Assembly: GCA_021234155.1 (NCBI GenBank)
Contig: JAJEKV010000030.1
Location: forward strand, 16,110,003-16,174,002
Direction of reading: 5' to 3'
Length of the DNA stretch: 64,000 bases
Origin: Isoetes taiwanensis
Taxonomy: Eukaryota > Streptophyta > Lycopodiopsida > Isoetales > Isoetaceae
Notes under the pieces: model-generated
Database searches by the model: none
Told to the model about the DNA's origin: nothing
What the model saw: the letters and a program-made list of their open reading frames with translations, nothing else
Made by a program: the position numbers and the translations under genes
Part shown: positions 44,401-56,196 of the stretch, one piece after another
Position numbering within the stretch: the first letter of the stretch is position 1
How the letters are laid out: every line of letters starts with the position of its first letter

Positions 44401-44532
44401 GAGAAGTTGGTGAATTGTAAATCCAGCTACAAGTTTTGTAGAGGATTGTCTATGCCACTCAAGTTGCAAAGAACAAAGTCAGGTTGGTTCAAGCAAAGCA
44501 CATTGTTAAGCAGGGAGTGGTTTACATTCTAA
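41466..44532 (+). pseudogene. DDE-like gene family copy B (two exons, interrupted)
   Basis: Same unnamed family as copy A on 26399-29138. Exon 1 starts at MTNDEDRRRK (41466, just after a TTTGTTCAG acceptor-like site), is basic and helical, and contains an in-frame TAA at 41703; it ends at 42125. The intron is 42126-42739. Exon 2 carries a Cys/His cluster (CCVYHERM, SDMWRSMVC, EWHNEACL, CNKCG, RCP), then a D-D-E arrangement: VVDFAE (Asp codon 43388), FSDGAASQFKG (Asp 43643) and GEHDDAGAV (Glu 43760), spaced about 85 and 39 codons. A frameshift near 44015-44035 leads to a second Cys cluster (LSCFCTYC) and a beta-rich C-terminal domain (GDVFAVV, FYLILCTKG, GDEVIEGTYYE) ending at 44532. One stop and one frameshift separate it from an intact protein of about 800 residues. 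Confidence 0.65.
42228..42297 (-). mobile_element. SINE/LINE 3'-end fragment in intron of copy B
   Basis: On the minus strand CCATTGGTCTCCGTGGACG, an A-rich stretch and an (ATTCT)n-type tail. The same end occurs in direct orientation at 18001-18050. It sits inside the 42126-42739 intron. Confidence 0.65.
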
Positions 44533-44779
44533 GTGCCAAAGAAGAACAAGATATTCTAGAGAGGCTTCCCACGTTGTTGGAATAGTGGAAAGAGCAATTG
44601 TGTAAAGGGTACTGTATAGGTACTTTTATGAATATAAAGAAGTTTCTGTATTTTGCATTCTCATTTTTTATGCTTCAGTTACAGAATTTTGTACTCGAAT
44701 GTTGAATGAATTCCAAATTTCAATCAATTTCAATTGTTGGTGTTCCATAGTATTTTAAATTGCTGGTATACAGACAGGG

Positions 44780-45310
44780 CACTGAGGCCAATTTACAAGG
44801 TAAAACATCTAAGTACAAGGTATAACAAAACCAAGGTAAAACATGTAAGTACAACAGAATTAGAGAAAGACACAAGGCACAAATTTACACAAGGCACAAG
44901 GTATAACAAAACCACAAATTTACAGAAAGGCACAAGGCCATCATCCACATTAAAGAAGGCACTAAGGCCTGGATTACAGAGGGCACAAGGCCTGGATTAC
45001 AGTCGGCACAAGGCCATTACAATTAAAGGCACTAAGGCCTGGATTAAACAAAAGGCACAAGGCCTGGATTAAACTGAAGGCATAATAAAAAGGTATTATA
45101 AAACCAATTGATTAAAACAGAAAACAAAACCAGAAATTTTCAGAAAGGCACAAGGCCATCATATATTACAATAGGCACTAAGGCCTGTGTTACAGTAGGG
45201 TCGGCACAGCCATTACATTTCAAAGGCACTAAGGCCTGTTTCACAGAAGGGTCATTACAAAGAAAGGCACTAAGGCCTATAGCATCTGTTTTTAAAAAAA
45301 TTACAAAGGC
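44780..45310. repeat. GGCAC-AAGGCC minisatellite
   Basis: Variable-length units built on AAGGCAC(A/T)AAGGCC, often followed by TGGATTA(C/A)A, repeat roughly 15-20 times. Unit length varies from about 20 to 45 bp and some units carry CATTACAA-type fillers. It lies between copy B and the 3.3-kb array and ends at an A-rich run. The open frame through it (TKAWIK, QGLDYSR) is a by-product of the repeat. Confidence 0.8.
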
Positions 45311-45365
45311 ACAAAAGGCCTGTTTCTGAAGAACTTGATCAAAAGAAAAAGAGAAAAAAAAAAAA

Positions 45366-48300
45366 ACCGGCTTGAACGAGTCTAAACTAGCACAAACATC
45401 AGCATTGGTCAATCCCTTTGCTGTCTTATCCGGCCATATGAGAACAATTAAGTCCAGGATGGTACCTGTTTCTTGGTATACAGCTTCTAATTTAGTCAAT
45501 ATCATGCCATCAACAATGGCCACAATTCTAAAGCATGCATAACCTATTAACCATATAACCTATGGTCAATATCACTTATGTCAAATAATATCACAGTCTA
45601 AAAGGAAATGAAGTCAACCTATTAACCATATAACCTATGGTCAATATTACTTATATCAGATAATATCACTTAGTCTAAGAGAAAATGACGTCAATTCAAT
45701 CCATTAAACCTTAATGGTTCTAATTTCTAAGGTCTCGTCATTATAAGCCACTCAAAACCTTGCTATGCATCTAAATTTCTTTTTCAAAAGCATTCAGATC
45801 TTCAAATGATATTGTATGTCTTAAATACATGGTGCCCTTTAAATTTTTGATATCAGACAAAACCAAGATTTGGTCTTCCATGCAAAATTTCCACGCCTCC
45901 GGACATCCTTTATTAAGCTTTAAAATCATAACAATAACTATTATACATCATCTTTTGGCCAGAATGCCTTCAAAATAAACTTTCAAGATAGCTTGTTTCT
46001 CAAGATTTACTGCCATATCTCAATAGCAGAAAATATATGTACAACAAATGATATAAGTTTACCAAAAACTTGAGCCTCATGTCTTAAATGAAGACTAAGA
46101 GATATATTACCTTGTATGAGTAATTAAAAGTATAAATGCAGATGTGAAACATGGATCTAGTTCAAGTGCTTGAGCAACCATTTGTGGCGTACTCAATATT
46201 CAGCAGCATTATCTTCAAGTTCTCTTCAAATCCCACTTTCCAAGCTACTTCATAACCTAGTGACAAACGGAAAACATTAGGAAGAGAAGCCCGTACCCGC
46301 AGCCAACCAATACATTATTAGCCATAGACTGGGTAAAAATGCAAGGGCCAAAAGGTACCTTAGGCTTCTCGGTTGTCAACCGTTTGCCTAATGTAAGCCT
46401 TTTGTCCCAAGTTAGAAAGAGCTTTATGTAAAAATACGTAATAAAAATTTAAATTAAGTCATACAAAAGCACAAAAGCACTGATAGATATTTTTACAACC
46501 CATAATCCCTGTAACTTCCTGTTTCCAGCATTTGATAATTATTTTTATCTTATCACAGTCGGGTTCATTTGAGAAAATATAAGACCAAGTAGAAGTCTTA
46601 GCATCCGAACTCTTGCATCCATAACCTACTGGTTTCAACTTGAATATGACAAACATATGGCAATACACGATTACTCGTAGTCGGATCAAAATCCCCATTT
46701 GCATTTCTTGCCCTGATTGAGATGTATTCCGATGGCTTTGTCAAATAGCAATGCTGAATTCCTTGCTAGGCAGATGGCCTCTACTGCCAAGCTTCACGAT
46801 GCCATAGCTACCAATGTTGCACAACTGGTCATCCAAAATAATGTTTCGCATGCAAACCGAAGGCTTTGCGAATGCTATCTCACTGTCTTGAAGTGCCTCA
46901 TCTATCTCACTATCTTGAAGAGCTTCATCTGAGTCATTCATATAAGGTCAGAACGGGGAAATCCGTTCACATAAGCACAGCCCCAAAATCAACGTATGCT
47001 TAGCCGAGATATATGGTCAGGGCTAAATCCCTAAATTAGATATGGCCTGCACAAAATCATTGGGCAGAGCCCTTGCCTACATCGGCCGGATTATAGCGGT
47101 CACCACCAGAAGGCTTGAGAGGAATACATGCTTCTAGCCTAGTTTATGCTAAGTAACAACTAGTGTAGAAAGGAACAAATACATCAAGTATATAAATAAC
47201 CTACAAATTCCAATGGTTCAGCAGTATGGTCATCCGATTACCTCATAGAGAGCTATAATGGTTAAGCAATGGCATTAGCTAATAAAGCTTGTCTATACAT
47301 ATAGATATGGGCCATAAATCTGTGAGTATACAGGTCCCATTCTAGGAACATTTGAAGCTGCGCAGACTGGATGCAGACTGGATACAGTACGAATACAAAG
47401 ATATCCAATGGCCATTCTCCCTTTATGGGTAATAATTGACCAGATAGAATTAATTTTGGGGTTAACCATGTCTCAAATATTGTTACCATCAAGGCACCAT
47501 ATATAATTATATGCTTGTAAGAAAAGCTAACAAGCAGCTTGTAAGAAAGGCCAACATGTAGCCATGCATAAAAAAAAACCCTACCTCCAACCGTAGAGTG
47601 AGGCATATCAATTGTCCTGCATATTATTAGACATAGGGGTGGCAGGCCCCTACTCAAAGCAGGAGCCATGCCACACCCTATGTGAACTTCACTGCCAACT
47701 AGAAATTAACATAAATGTAAAACAGCATATTGCCTTAAAATGCCACACTCTATGTGCTCTTAACTGCCAACTCACGATTAACTGAAAATCATTGCAGCAT
47801 ATAACCTTCAACTTCAAAAAGCTTGTCAATGACTCGCAGAAGCTCCATGGAAACAAGCTATTCCATGAAATATATTCTCATTGATGTATTTGATTACTCC
47901 TCTTTTCATGTTATAAGCATCAAAACTGTTACTCATCAAGAAAGGCGCACACGACCAATTATATCTCTAGCAGCTCCCTATCAGTTTACGTATCAGCCGA
48001 GTGGCAAAGCCGAGTGGCTAATTATCTTCCTGCCACACAGTCTGCCGTACTAATGCAGGGATCATGCCTCACCATATGAAACTGTTTGCCAAAACTTGAA
48101 CATAATAAAAATGCAAAAAAGGGAAATAAATACCCCTTGTGGCTCTGAATTCTTTCTTGTAAGCAGATTTGATGCTTTCCCTAACGTACTTCAGCATTCT
48201 CCATTTGATTTGCATCACTCAAAACCATTTGACCATAACTTGTATAACTTGTATATTGATGTCATATCTGAACTTATGAACTTAAGTCGAGTGGCCATGT

Positions 48301-48674
48301 AAGGAAAAAAGCCGAGTGGCATAGAAAAGCAAGTGTCCATGTTTCAATAGAGTATTTCCTTATAATTAAGGCTCAGTTTATGTACCTTAAAGTTCCTGGA
48401 CTAGTACAACATCATTTGCCAGGCATTATTGGGACTATCCCAGCCCAAATGCTCTGCTTTCCACGTGGAAATAACAATCTGAACTCTGGTTCATCTTGAT
48501 TTTCTGAATCAACTTGCATTAGTACATAATGATAGTATAGTAAAAAATGTCAATTGGGAACATGGAATGCACCAATGTCAAATAAAGCAGACTCATAGCA
48601 CATGCAAGATGAACCCTTACCAAGAAAGTTTGGCAGCACTGATAAGACCAATGCACAGAAGTGTCATGAAAAAA
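45366..48674. repeat. 3.3-kb tandem unit, copy 1
   Basis: Begins ACCGGCTTGAACGAGTC after an A-run, and is repeated head-to-tail at 48675 and 52002. Frames such as 47669-47262 (minus, 135 codons) and 46741-46941 (minus, DEALQDSEI twice) persist in copy 2 but match no family; small indels between copies shift other frames, so the unit is probably non-coding. It contains internal repetition of ACCTATTAACCATATAACC near 45540-45650. Copy 1 lacks a 15-bp segment present in copies 2 and 3. Confidence 0.92.
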
Positions 48675-51600
48675 ATCGGCTTGAACTAGTCTAAACTAGC
48701 ACAAACATCAGCATTGGTCAATCCCTTTGCTGTCTTATCCGGCCATACGAGAACAATTAAGTCCAGGATGGTACCATTGTTTCTTGGTATACAGCTTCTA
48801 ATTTAGTCAATATCATGCCATCAACAATGGCCACAATTCCAAAGCATGCATAACCTATTAACCATATAACCTATGGTCAATATCACTTATGTCAAATAAT
48901 ATCACAGTCTAAAAGGAAATGAAGTCAACCTATTAACCATATAACCTATGGTCAATATTACTTATATCAGATAATATCACTTAGTCTAAGAGAAAATGAC
49001 GTCAATTCAATCCATTAAACCTTAATGGTTCTAATTTCTAAGGTCTCGTCATTATAAGTCACTCAAAACCTTGCTATGCATCTAAATTTCTTTTCCAAAA
49101 GCATTCAGATCTTCAAATGATATTGTATATCTTAAATACATGGTGCCCTTTAAATTTTTGATATCAGACAAAACCAAGATTTGGTCTTCCATGCAAAAAT
49201 TCCACGCCTCCAGACATCCTTTATTAAGCTTTAAAATCATAACAATAACTATTATACATCATCTTTTGGCCAGAATGCCTTCAAAATAAACTTTCAAGAT
49301 AGCTTGTTTCTCGAGATTTACTGCCATATCTCAATAGCAGAAAATATATGTACAACAAATGAAGAGTAGATTTATCATATAAGTTTACCAAAAACTTGAG
49401 CCTCATGTCTTAAATGAAGACTAAGAGATATATTACCTTGTATGAGTAATTAAAAGTATAAATGCAGATGTGAAACATAGATCTAGTTCAAGTGCTTGAG
49501 CAACCATTTATGGCGTACTCAATATTCAGCAGCATTATCTTCAAGTTCTCTTCAAATCCCATTTTCCAAGCTCCTTCATAACCTATTGACAAACGGAAAA
49601 CATTAGGAAGAGAAGCCCGTACCCGCAGCCAACCAATACATTATTAGCCATAGACTGGGTAAAAATGCAAGGGCCAAAAGGTACCTTAGGCTTCTCGGTT
49701 GTCAACCGTTTGCCTAATGTAAGCCTTTTGTCCCAAGTTAGAAAGAGCTTTATGTAAAAATACGTAATAAAAATTTAAATTAAGTCATACAAAAGCACAA
49801 AAGCACTGATAGATATTTTTACAACCCATAATCCCTGTAACTTCCTGTTTCCAGCATTTGATAATTATTTTTATCTTATCACAGTCAGGTTCAGGCTGAG
49901 AAAATATAAGACCAGTAGAAGTCTTAGCATCCAGAACTCTTGCATCCATAACCTACAGTTTCAACTTGAATATGACAAACATATGGCAATACCTGATTAC
50001 TCGTAGTCAGATCAAAAATCCCCATTTGCATTTCTTGCCCTGATTGAGATGTATTCCGATGGCTTTGTCAAATAGCAATGCTGAATTCCTTGCTAGGCAG
50101 ATGGCCTCTACTGCCAAGCTTCACGATGCCATAGCTACCAATGTTGCACAACTGGTCATCCAAAATAATGTTTTGCATGCAAACCGAAGGCTTTGCGAAT
50201 GCTATCTCACTGTCTTGAAGTGCCTCATCTATCTCACTATCTTGAAGAGCTTCATCTGAGTCATTCATATAAGGTCAGAACGGGGAAATCCGTTCACATA
50301 AGCACAGCCCCAAAATCAACGTATGCTTAGCCGAGATATATGGTCAGGGCTAAATCCCTAAATTAGATATGGCCTGCACAAAATCATTGGGCAGAGCCCT
50401 TGCCTACATCGGCCGGATTATAGCGGTCACCACCAGAAGGCTTGAGAGGAATACATGCTTCTAGCCTAGTTTATGCTAAGTAACAACTAGTGTAGAAAGG
50501 AACAAATACATCAAGTATATGAATAACCTACAAATTCCAATGGATCAGCAGTATGGTCATCCGATTACCTCATAGAGAGCTATAATGGTTAAGCAATGGC
50601 ATTAGCTAATAAAGCTTGTCTATACATATAGACATGGGCCATAAATCTGTGAGTATACAGGTCCCATTCTAGGAACATTTGAAGCTGCGCAGACTGGATG
50701 CAGACTGGATACAGTACGAATACAAAGATATCCAATGGCCATTCTCCCTTTATGGGTAATAATTGACCAGATAGAATTAATTTTGGGGTTAACCATGTCT
50801 CAAATATTGTTACCATCAAGGCACCATATATAATTATATGCTTGTAAGAAAAGCTAACAAGCAGCTTGTAAGAAAGGCCAACATGTAGCCATGCATAAAA
50901 AAAAACCCTACCTCCAACCGTAGAGTGAGGCATATCAATTGTCCTGCATATTATTAGACATAGGGGTGGCAGGCCCCTACTCAAAGCAGGAGCCATGCCA
51001 CACCCTATGTGAACTTCACTGCCAACTAGAAATTAACATAAATGTAAAACAGCATATTGCCTTAAAATGCCACACTCTATGTGCTCTTAACTGCCAACTC
51101 ACGATTAACTGAAAATCATTGCAGCATATAACCTTCAACTTCAAAAAGCTTGTCAATGACTCGCAGAAGCTCCATGGAAACAAGCTATTCCATGAAATAT
51201 ATTCTCATTGATGTATTTGATTACTCCTCTTTTCATGTTATAAGCATCAAAACTGTTACTCATCAAGAAAGGCGCACACGACCAATTATATCTCTAGCAG
51301 CTCCCTATCAGTTTACGTATCAGCCGAGTGGCAAAGCCGAGTGGCTAATTATCTTCCTGCCACACAGTCTGCCGTACTAATGCAGGGATCATGCCTCACC
51401 ATATGAAACTGTTTGCCAAAACTTGAACATAATAAAAATGCAAAAAAGAGAAATAAATACCCCTTGTGGCTCTGAATTCTTTCTTGTAAGCAGATTTGAT
51501 GCTTTCCCTAACGTACTTCAGCATTCTCCATTTGATTTGAATCACTCAAAACCATTTGACCATAACTTGTATAACTTGTATATTGATGTCATATCTGAAC

Positions 51601-52001
51601 TTATGAACTTAAGTCGAGTGGCCATGTAAGGAAAAAAGCCGAGTGGCATAGAAAAGCAAGTGTCCATGTTTCAATAGAGTATTTCCTTATAATTAAGGCT
51701 CAGTTTATGTACCTTAAAGTTCCTGGACTAGTACAACATCATTTGCCAGGCATTATTGGGACTATCCCAGCCCAAATGCTCTGCTTTCCACGTGGAAATA
51801 ACAATCTGAACTCTGGCTCATCTTGATTTTCTGAATCAACTTGCATTAGTACATAATGATAGTATAGTAAAAAATGTCAATTGGGAACATGGAATGCACC
51901 AATGTCAAATAAAGCAGACTCATAGCACATGCAAGATGAACCCTTACCAAGAAAGTTTGGCAGCACTGATAAGACCAATGCACAGAAGTGTCATGAAAAA
52001 A
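48675..52001. repeat. 3.3-kb tandem unit, copy 2
   Basis: Full-length copy, period 3309 bp from copy 1. It shares with copy 3, but not copy 1, a GAGTAGATTTATC insertion near 49363 and the CAGGTTCAGGCTGAG variant near 49884, so copies 2 and 3 are the closest pair. Differences from copy 1 are sparse single bases and short indels. Confidence 0.92.
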
Positions 52002-54221
52002 ACCGGCTTGAACTAGTCTAAACTAGCACAAACATCAGCATTGGTCATTCGCTTTGCTGTCTTATCCGGCCATACGAGAACAATTAAGTCCAGGATGGTA
52101 CCATTGTTTCTTGGTATACAGCTTCTAATTTAGTCAATATCATGCCATCAACAATGGCCACAATTCCAAAGCATGCATAACCTATTAACCATATAACCTA
52201 TGGTCAATATCACTTATGTCAAATAATATCACAGTCTAAAAGGAAATGAAGTCAACCTATTAACCATATAACCTATGGTCAATATTACTTATATCAGATA
52301 ATATCACTTAGTCTAAGAGAAAATGACGTCAATTCAATCCATTAAACCTTAATGGTTCTAATTTCTAAGGTCTCGTCATTATAAGTCACTCAAAACCTTG
52401 CTACGCATCTAAATTTCTTTTCCAAAAGCATTCAGATCTTCAAATGATATTGTATATCTTAAATACATGGTGCCCTTTAAATTTTTGATATCAGACAAAA
52501 CCAAGATTTGGTCTTCCATGCAAAAATTCCACGCCTCCGGACATCCTTTATTAAGCTTTAAAATCATAACAATAACTATTATACATCATCTTTTGGCCAG
52601 AATGCCTTCAAAATAAACTTTCAAGATAGCTTGTTTCTCGAGATTTACTGCCATATCTCAATAGCAGAAAATATATGTACAACAAATGAAGAGTAGATTT
52701 ATCATATAAGTTTACCAAAAACTTGAGCCTCATGTCTTAAATGAAGACTAAGAGATATATTACCTTGTATGAGTAATTAAAAGTATAAATGCAGATGTGA
52801 AACATAGATCTAGTTCAAGTGCTTGAGCAACCATTTATGGCGTACTCAATATTCAGCAGCATTATCTTCAAGTTCTCTTCAAATCCCATTTTCCAAGCTC
52901 CTTCATAACCTATTGACAAACGGAAAACATTAGGAAGAGAAGCCCGTACCTGCAGCCAACCAATACATTATTAGCCATAGACTGGGTAAAAATGCAAGGG
53001 CCAAAAGGTACCTTAGGCTTCTCGGTTGTCAACCGTTTGCCTAATGTAAGCCTTTTGTCCCAAGTTAGAAAGAGCTTTATGTAAAAATACGTAATACAAA
53101 TTTAAATTAAGTCATACAAAAGCACTGATAGATTTTTTACAACCCATAATCCCTATAACTTCCTGTTTCCAGCATTTGATAATTATTTTTATCTTATCAC
53201 AGTCAGGTTCAGGCTGAGAAAATATAAGACAGTAGAAGTCTTAGCATCCAGAACTCTTGCATCCATAACCTACAGTTTTAACTTGAATATGACAAACATA
53301 TGGCAATACCTGATTACTCGTAGTCAGATCAAAAATCCCCATTTGCATTTCTTGCCCTGATTGAGATGTATTCCGATGGCTTTGTCAAATAGCAACGCTG
53401 AATTCCTTGCTAGGCAGATGGCCTCTACTGCCAAGCTTTCACGATGCCATAGCTACCAATGTTGCACAACTGGTCATCCAAAATAATGTTTTGCATGCAA
53501 ACCGAAGGCTTTGCGAATGCTATCTCACTGTCTTGAAGTGCCTCATCTATCTCACTATCTTGAAGAGCTTCATCTGAGTCATTCATATAAGGTCAGAACG
53601 GGAAAATCCGTTCACGTAAGCACAGCCCCAAAATCAACGTATGCTTAGCCGAGATATATGGTCAGGGCTAAATCCCTAAATTAGATATGGCCTGCACAAA
53701 ATCATTGGGCAGAGCCCTTGCCTACATCGGCCGGATTATAGCGGTCACCACCAGAAGGCTTGAGCCTGAATACATGCTTCTAGCCTAGTTTATGCTAAGT
53801 AACAACTAGTGTAGAAAGGAACAAATACATCAAGTATATGAATAACCTACAAATTCCAATGGTTCAGCAGTATGGTCATCCGATTACCTCATAGAGAGCT
53901 ATAATGGTTAAGCAATGGCATTAGCCAATAAAGCTTGTCTATACATATAGACACGGGCCATAAATCTGTGAGTATACAGGTCCCATTCTAGGAACATTTG
54001 AAGCTGCGCAGACTGGATGCAGATGCAGACTGGATACAGTACGAATACAAAGATATCCAATGGCCATTCTACCTATATGGGTAATAATTGACCAGATAGA
54101 ATTAATTTTGGGGTTAACCATGTCTCAAATATTGCTACCATCAAGGCACCATATGTAATTATATGCTTGTAAGAAAAGCTAACAAGCAGCTTGTAAGAAA
54201 GGCCAACATGTAGCCATGCAA
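52002..54221. repeat. 3.3-kb tandem unit, copy 3 (truncated)
   Basis: Matches the first two thirds of the unit and ends in CATGTAGCCATGCA at an A-run, where copies 1 and 2 have a shorter A-run followed by CCCTACC. Slightly more diverged than copy 2, with a 6-bp ATGCAG expansion near 54017. Confidence 0.92.
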
Positions 54222-54247
54222 TAAAAAAAAAAAAAAAAAAAAAAAAA
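54222..54247. repeat. A-run at array terminus
   Basis: AT followed by about 24 A residues at the break of the third copy. The sequence beyond (GTGTCTTCATGAGCTG, partly repeated at 54293) is unrelated to the array. Confidence 0.8.
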
Positions 54248-54396
54248 CGTGTCTTCATGAGCTGTCCGAAAAGTTTTCATGAGCTGCAAAAAATGTGTCT
54301 TCAAGCTTCATCTGTAAGAATTGTTCAGAAAGTTAGAAAGCTCATGGGAAAGAAAGCAAAAATTGAAATTGCATGCGACTTACTCTCCAGCCAATT

Positions 54397-54844
54397 TTAA
54401 AATTCCAAAAACATTTCTTCTTCTTCTTCGTCCGGGTCTTCTTCTTCGCTAGTCGTCTCATGTTCGCTCCAGACCTCATCTTCTGAATCATACTGCTCCT
54501 CGGAAGAATCCACATCAGAGGAATCGAATTGTGAAGAATCCACCTCTTCTGAAAGCTCAGAAAGAGAGTGAGCTGCTGGAATCAGAGCTGCTGTACTCTG
54601 ACTGCTGCTCGGGGCTCTCAAAAGAATTGGTTTTGACAGAATTGGTCTCAACAGAATTGGGCTCCTGCAAAGGAATTGTCCAAGAACCTATGCCATAATT
54701 CGCGAGGACCTGTGCCAAAGGTAAGCAAAGCAAGGACCAGCGCTTGAAAGGGCCAGGGGCAGGGGAAGCAGAGCGGGAGGGGGAGCGGCAGCGCTTCAGC
54801 ATTCTGTTTGGGAGAATTGGACGATGCTTCTCCCTCACGACCAT
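54397..54844 (-). CDS. putative acidic Ser-rich protein, frameshifted
   Basis: On the minus strand a frame from MVVREKHRPI at 54844 runs 95 codons through RCRSPSRSASPAPGPFKRW and ends in Ser-rich DSSSSLSF. A second frame starting upstream continues with SEEVDSSQFDSSDVDSSEE and EEDPDEEEEEMFLEF to 54397. Both low-complexity halves read as one protein if a single base is gained or lost near 54565. The compositional fit (basic SR start, acidic end) suggests a nuclear protein or a first exon. No family recognised; it could be chance low-complexity DNA. Confidence 0.35.
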
Positions 54845-55084
54845 AGCCTATAAAGGCTGGCGTGAAATTAATTTCGTAGGCTACGATTTTAGGCTTTTCG
54901 TACCATTAATATCTTAAGTAATGATTTAGTAGGATACGAAGTGAAATGTAATTATCTCGAAATGACCATAATTTTATTTTCTAAAACATTAAAAAAAAAA
55001 TGTCTATCCTGAAATGGCCATTTTTTTTGGACACCAATCATCTTATGTTGGCTTGGCACTTGTTTAGTAATTGTAATTATAATT

Positions 55085-55640
55085 AATTAGTGTAAATTGC
55101 TTGTTGACTTGAAATTGTTGACTTACGCTTCACCAAACATGTTGATCAATGAAAGTCAAACATGTAACAAAAGGGGTGATTCACACTTGTTGACTTGAAA
55201 ATTGTTGTCTTACACAATATGCCTTAACATAATGCATAGAATAGTATAGGTCAAAATTGTTGACTTACGCTTTACCAAATGCCTGGGGGTGATTCACACT
55301 TGTTGACTTGAAAATTGTTGACTCACGCTTTACGAAACATGTTGGTCAATGAAAGTAAAACTTTAGCTTAGGGGTGATTCATACTTGTTGACTTGAAAAT
55401 TGTTGACTTACGCTTTACCAAAGATGTTGGTCAATAAAAGTCAAACATTTGCTTGGGGGTGATTCACACTTCTTGACTTAAAAGTTGTTGACTTACACAA
55501 TTTATGTCTTAACATAATGCATATAATAGCATAGGTCAAAATTGTTGACTTATGCTTTACCAAATGATTGGGGGTGATTCACACTTGTTGACTTGAAAAT
55601 TGTTGACTCACGCTTTACCAAACACAATATGCATAGGTAC
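55085..55640. repeat. TTGAC-rich imperfect satellite
   Basis: Six to seven imperfect units built from GGGGTGATTCACACTTGTTG, ACTTGAAAATTGTTGACT, TACGCTTTACCAAA and TGTTGGTCAATGAAAGTC. Unit length varies between about 60 and 120 bp, and one larger block (CACAATATGCCTTAACATAA...) is itself repeated. Each unit has several TTGAC cores, the W-box element bound by WRKY factors. Confidence 0.8.
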
Positions 55641-56196
55641 ACAATATGCCTTAACATAATACATTCATTTGGCATTTGTTGATTTGGCAATTGTTGATTT
55701 GGTAACATGTGGAACATTGAATGCATGTGGAATATTTGAGCCCATTACTAAACAAAAAGGTGGACGAGGATTACATTTTGAAAGGTCATGACACTCTGGC
55801 CTGTAACTGAAGATTACAAGCCAGAGAGCCATAACTTTTCATCATCTAATCTCTATCCACACTCTTCAATGAAGCAGCAAAAAACTATTTATATATACGC
55901 ACGAATTTTGTGATATATGCATGTGGGATATTGCTAACTTTGTGTTAGGTTTGTGCTAATTTTGGGGTTGCTGTTTTGGCGATATTTTGTGGCCAAAGCA
56001 TGCGGGATATTTGAGCCCATTATAACGGGAACTGCATACCAGAGAATTATAAAGTTCTTTAAACGTTTGTGGTGTTGGTAAACAACAAATTACAATAAAA
56101 AAGGGATCTAATATTAAAAAAACATACAACAGTTTAGGACAAGTCCATGGTCTTTAGTACCTCCAACACTTTTGTGCTTTTCTCATCATACTGATT
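55641..56196. other. no recognised gene; 3' side of FCP1-like gene
   Basis: AT-rich sequence with two related AT(G)TTTGAGCCCATTA(T/C) patches near 55735 and 56010. It may include the 3' UTR of the minus-strand gene ending at 56197. Confidence 0.35.

Noticed and set aside
45140-45523. 127-codon minus ORF at the start of tandem copy 1
   Set aside because: A 2-bp difference in copies 2 and 3 shifts the frame, and part of it runs through the minisatellite, so coding is unlikely.
47262-47669. 135-codon minus ORF retained in tandem copies 1 and 2
   Set aside because: Conservation is explained by recent duplication of the whole unit; no domain is recognisable and the third copy disrupts it.
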